This document shows, piece by piece, positions 63,119 through 64,000 of a stretch of 64,000 nucleotides of DNA. The stretch comes from Candidatus Binatia bacterium. Lineage in GTDB: Bacteria; Desulfobacterota; Binatia; HRBIN30. The position numbers and the translations under genes are program-made. Below the pieces are notes generated by a model, which made no database searches, was not told the origin of the DNA, and saw only the letters and a list, made by a program, of their open reading frames with translations. Where the stretch lies: positions 153,388-217,387 of the forward strand of contig CALAMI010000005.1 of the NCBI GenBank assembly GCA_937925685.1. The letters are read 5' to 3'. Position 1 is the first letter of the stretch. Each line of letters starts with the position of its first letter.

Positions 63119-64000
63119 ATGGGGAAGAGAGGGCACGGGTCCCGGCTCGCCTTGCTGATGGTGGGGCTGCTGGTAGGGGCGACTAGCTTCATCGGTGTGC
63201 GCGAAAGTGGCGCGCAGGTATCTTGCGAGGTGGGCAACCCGTGCGTGACGGGTGGCATTTGTCAGCCAGATGGCTCCTGCGTGGGTAGTACGCTTCCAGA
63301 CGGGACGCCGTGTGACGATCTGAACTCGTGCACGGCAAACGACGCTTGCGTTGCAGGAGTTTGTAGAGGCGAGCCCCTTCCCGATGGCACCGCGTGTAGC
63401 GACGTGCTGGGCGCGTGTACGACCAACGACCGTTGCCATTCAGGCTTTTGCTTGGGTGATCTTGTGTGCGATCCACCAACAACGGATTTCTGTACCCTTT
63501 CCTGTAACCCGTTGACGGGCGAGTGTGGCACTTTCACCCTTGTTTGCGACGATCCGTGCAAAGTCGGCGGCACATGTGACCCGGAAACAGGCTCATGCAC
63601 GTACGCAGGCAACGCCCCAGATGGAACCCCGTGCGACGATGGCAATGAATGCACAACCGCGGACGTGTGCGTTGCTGGAGAGTGCCGCGGGCAAGTGATC
63701 ACGCCCGCGCCAGACTCGCCAACGCCAACGCCCACTTCAACGAATACCCCATCGCTCACTCCGACCGGCACTCCAACAGCGGAGACAAGCCCCAGCGCTA
63801 CACCTGACGCCACAGCCTCTAGCTCGCCGACGCCTGAGGAGTCGCCGACGGCAACGGCCACACCGGAGGGATCGCCGACGCCTGAGGAGTCGCCGACGGC
63901 GACGGCCACGCCGGAGGGGTCACCGACACCGACGCCTGAGGAGTCGCCCACGGCGACGGCCACACCGGAGGAATCGCCGACACCGACGCCTGAGGAGTCG
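63119..64000 (+). CDS. Cys-rich secreted protein with Thr-Pro-Glu stalk, cut by window edge
   Basis: ATG at 63119 follows GGGAGGT; 294 codons are visible and the frame is open at the right edge. A signal peptide (LALLMVGLLVGATSFIGV) precedes a Cys-rich region (~residues 38-200) of repeats like DGTPCDDLNSCTANDACVAG, GTACSDVLGACTTNDRCHSG and DGTPCDDGNECTTADVCVAG, a disulfide-rich module frequent in delta-type secreted proteins. From residue ~202 a Thr/Pro/Ser stalk passes into near-perfect PEESPTATATPEGSPT repeats. It is probably an extracellular or surface protein; its C-terminal domain is outside the window. Confidence 0.82.
   Translation, partial: MGKRGHGSRLALLMVGLLVGATSFIGVRESGAQVSCEVGNPCVTGGICQPDGSCVGSTLPDGTPCDDLNSCTANDACVAGVCRGEPLPDGTACSDVLGACTTNDRCHSGFCLGDLVCDPPTTDFCTLSCNPLTGECGTFTLVCDDPCKVGGTCDPETGSCTYAGNAPDGTPCDDGNECTTADVCVAGECRGQVITPAPDSPTPTPTSTNTPSLTPTGTPTAETSPSATPDATASSSPTPEESPTATATPEGSPTPEESPTATATPEGSPTPTPEESPTATATPEESPTPTPEES
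63832..64000 (+). repeat. Minisatellite in the stalk of the Cys-rich protein
   Basis: Units beginning GCCTGAGGAGTCG occur at 63832, 63880, 63934 and 63988 (periods 48, 54 and 54 bases), coding for PEESPTATATPEGSPT with or without an extra PT. The copies are nearly identical and keep the reading frame, so this is a recent or actively expanding array that runs past the window edge. Confidence 0.9.

Noticed and set aside
63262..63963. Minus-strand GDSSGVGVGDPSGVAVAVG repeat frame
   Set aside because: Antisense of the minisatellite of the Cys-rich secreted protein.

Overview
The window is a GC-rich Gram-negative chromosome segment. It has a dense, mostly housekeeping gene set with many ATGA/GTGA overlaps, and no transposase, phage, CRISPR or RNA genes that I could recognise. 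Several secreted proteins join short Ca-binding dockerin-like EF-hand pairs to very long Thr/Pro (TPT/TATP) linkers. From general knowledge this style is typical of uncultured deltaproteobacterial-type lineages such as Candidatus Binatia (Binatota); that placement is an inference. A tRNA module (TtuA-like thiolase, a ubiquitin-like sulfur carrier and TrmI) hints at a warm habitat, because s2T54 and m1A58 are best known as tRNA-stabilising marks in thermophiles.

Layout. 1-6.3 kb: a glycine-zipper lipoprotein (cut by the left edge), an NlpC/P60-like protein with its catalytic Cys apparently replaced, an AmpG-like permease, a small-molecule kinase, a GH1 glycosidase and a secreted PHB-depolymerase-like esterase. 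6.3-12.4 kb: a tightly overlapping cofactor/translation operon (nadC, birA, two tandem coaX paralogues, an EF-G2-type GTPase and a helical-repeat protein). 12.7-18.3 kb, minus strand: aconitase, a small conserved protein, thioredoxin, acylphosphatase and ligA. 18.3-27.3 kb: a cell-envelope island with a dockerin/PPC protein, a lipoprotein with a huge Thr/Pro stalk and YVTN propeller, a TPR-plus-outer-membrane-barrel protein, a FecR-domain protein, and two Braun-lipoprotein-like alanine-zipper lipoproteins ending at a clear terminator.

27.4-34.1 kb, minus strand: two overlapping zinc alcohol dehydrogenases, trmI, a ttuA-like gene, a secreted matrixin with a dockerin-like tail, a ThiS/TtuB-like carrier with an unusual C-terminal extension, and a CoA-type Nudix hydrolase. 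34.4-37.3 kb: rpoZ, dnaJ, a CbpM-like adaptor and an rpoH-type sigma factor, a compact heat-shock locus. 37.5-43.7 kb: an alpha/beta hydrolase, a PPOX flavoprotein, and two tandem secreted Thr/Pro-stalk proteins sharing a roughly 200-residue Cys-containing domain I do not recognise. 43.9-48.4 kb: a secreted lipase-like protein, a terminator, then a coupled run of unknown envelope genes ending in a TonB-like protein.

48.4-55.2 kb, minus strand: an acyl-CoA carboxylase carboxyltransferase, an OMP, then an overlapping operon of an alpha/beta hydrolase, a luciferase-like oxidoreductase and a dynamin-like GTPase. 55.3-56.9 kb: a hotdog thioesterase and a secreted DUF4380-like protein. 56.9-62.4 kb, minus strand: a GH13 alpha-glucosidase followed by a complete ribose/galactose-type ABC importer, evidently an oligosaccharide uptake and cleavage operon, preceded by a small unknown gene. 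62.6-64 kb: a TRL-like lipoprotein and, divergently, a Cys-rich Thr/Pro-stalk secreted protein cut by the right edge inside a minisatellite.
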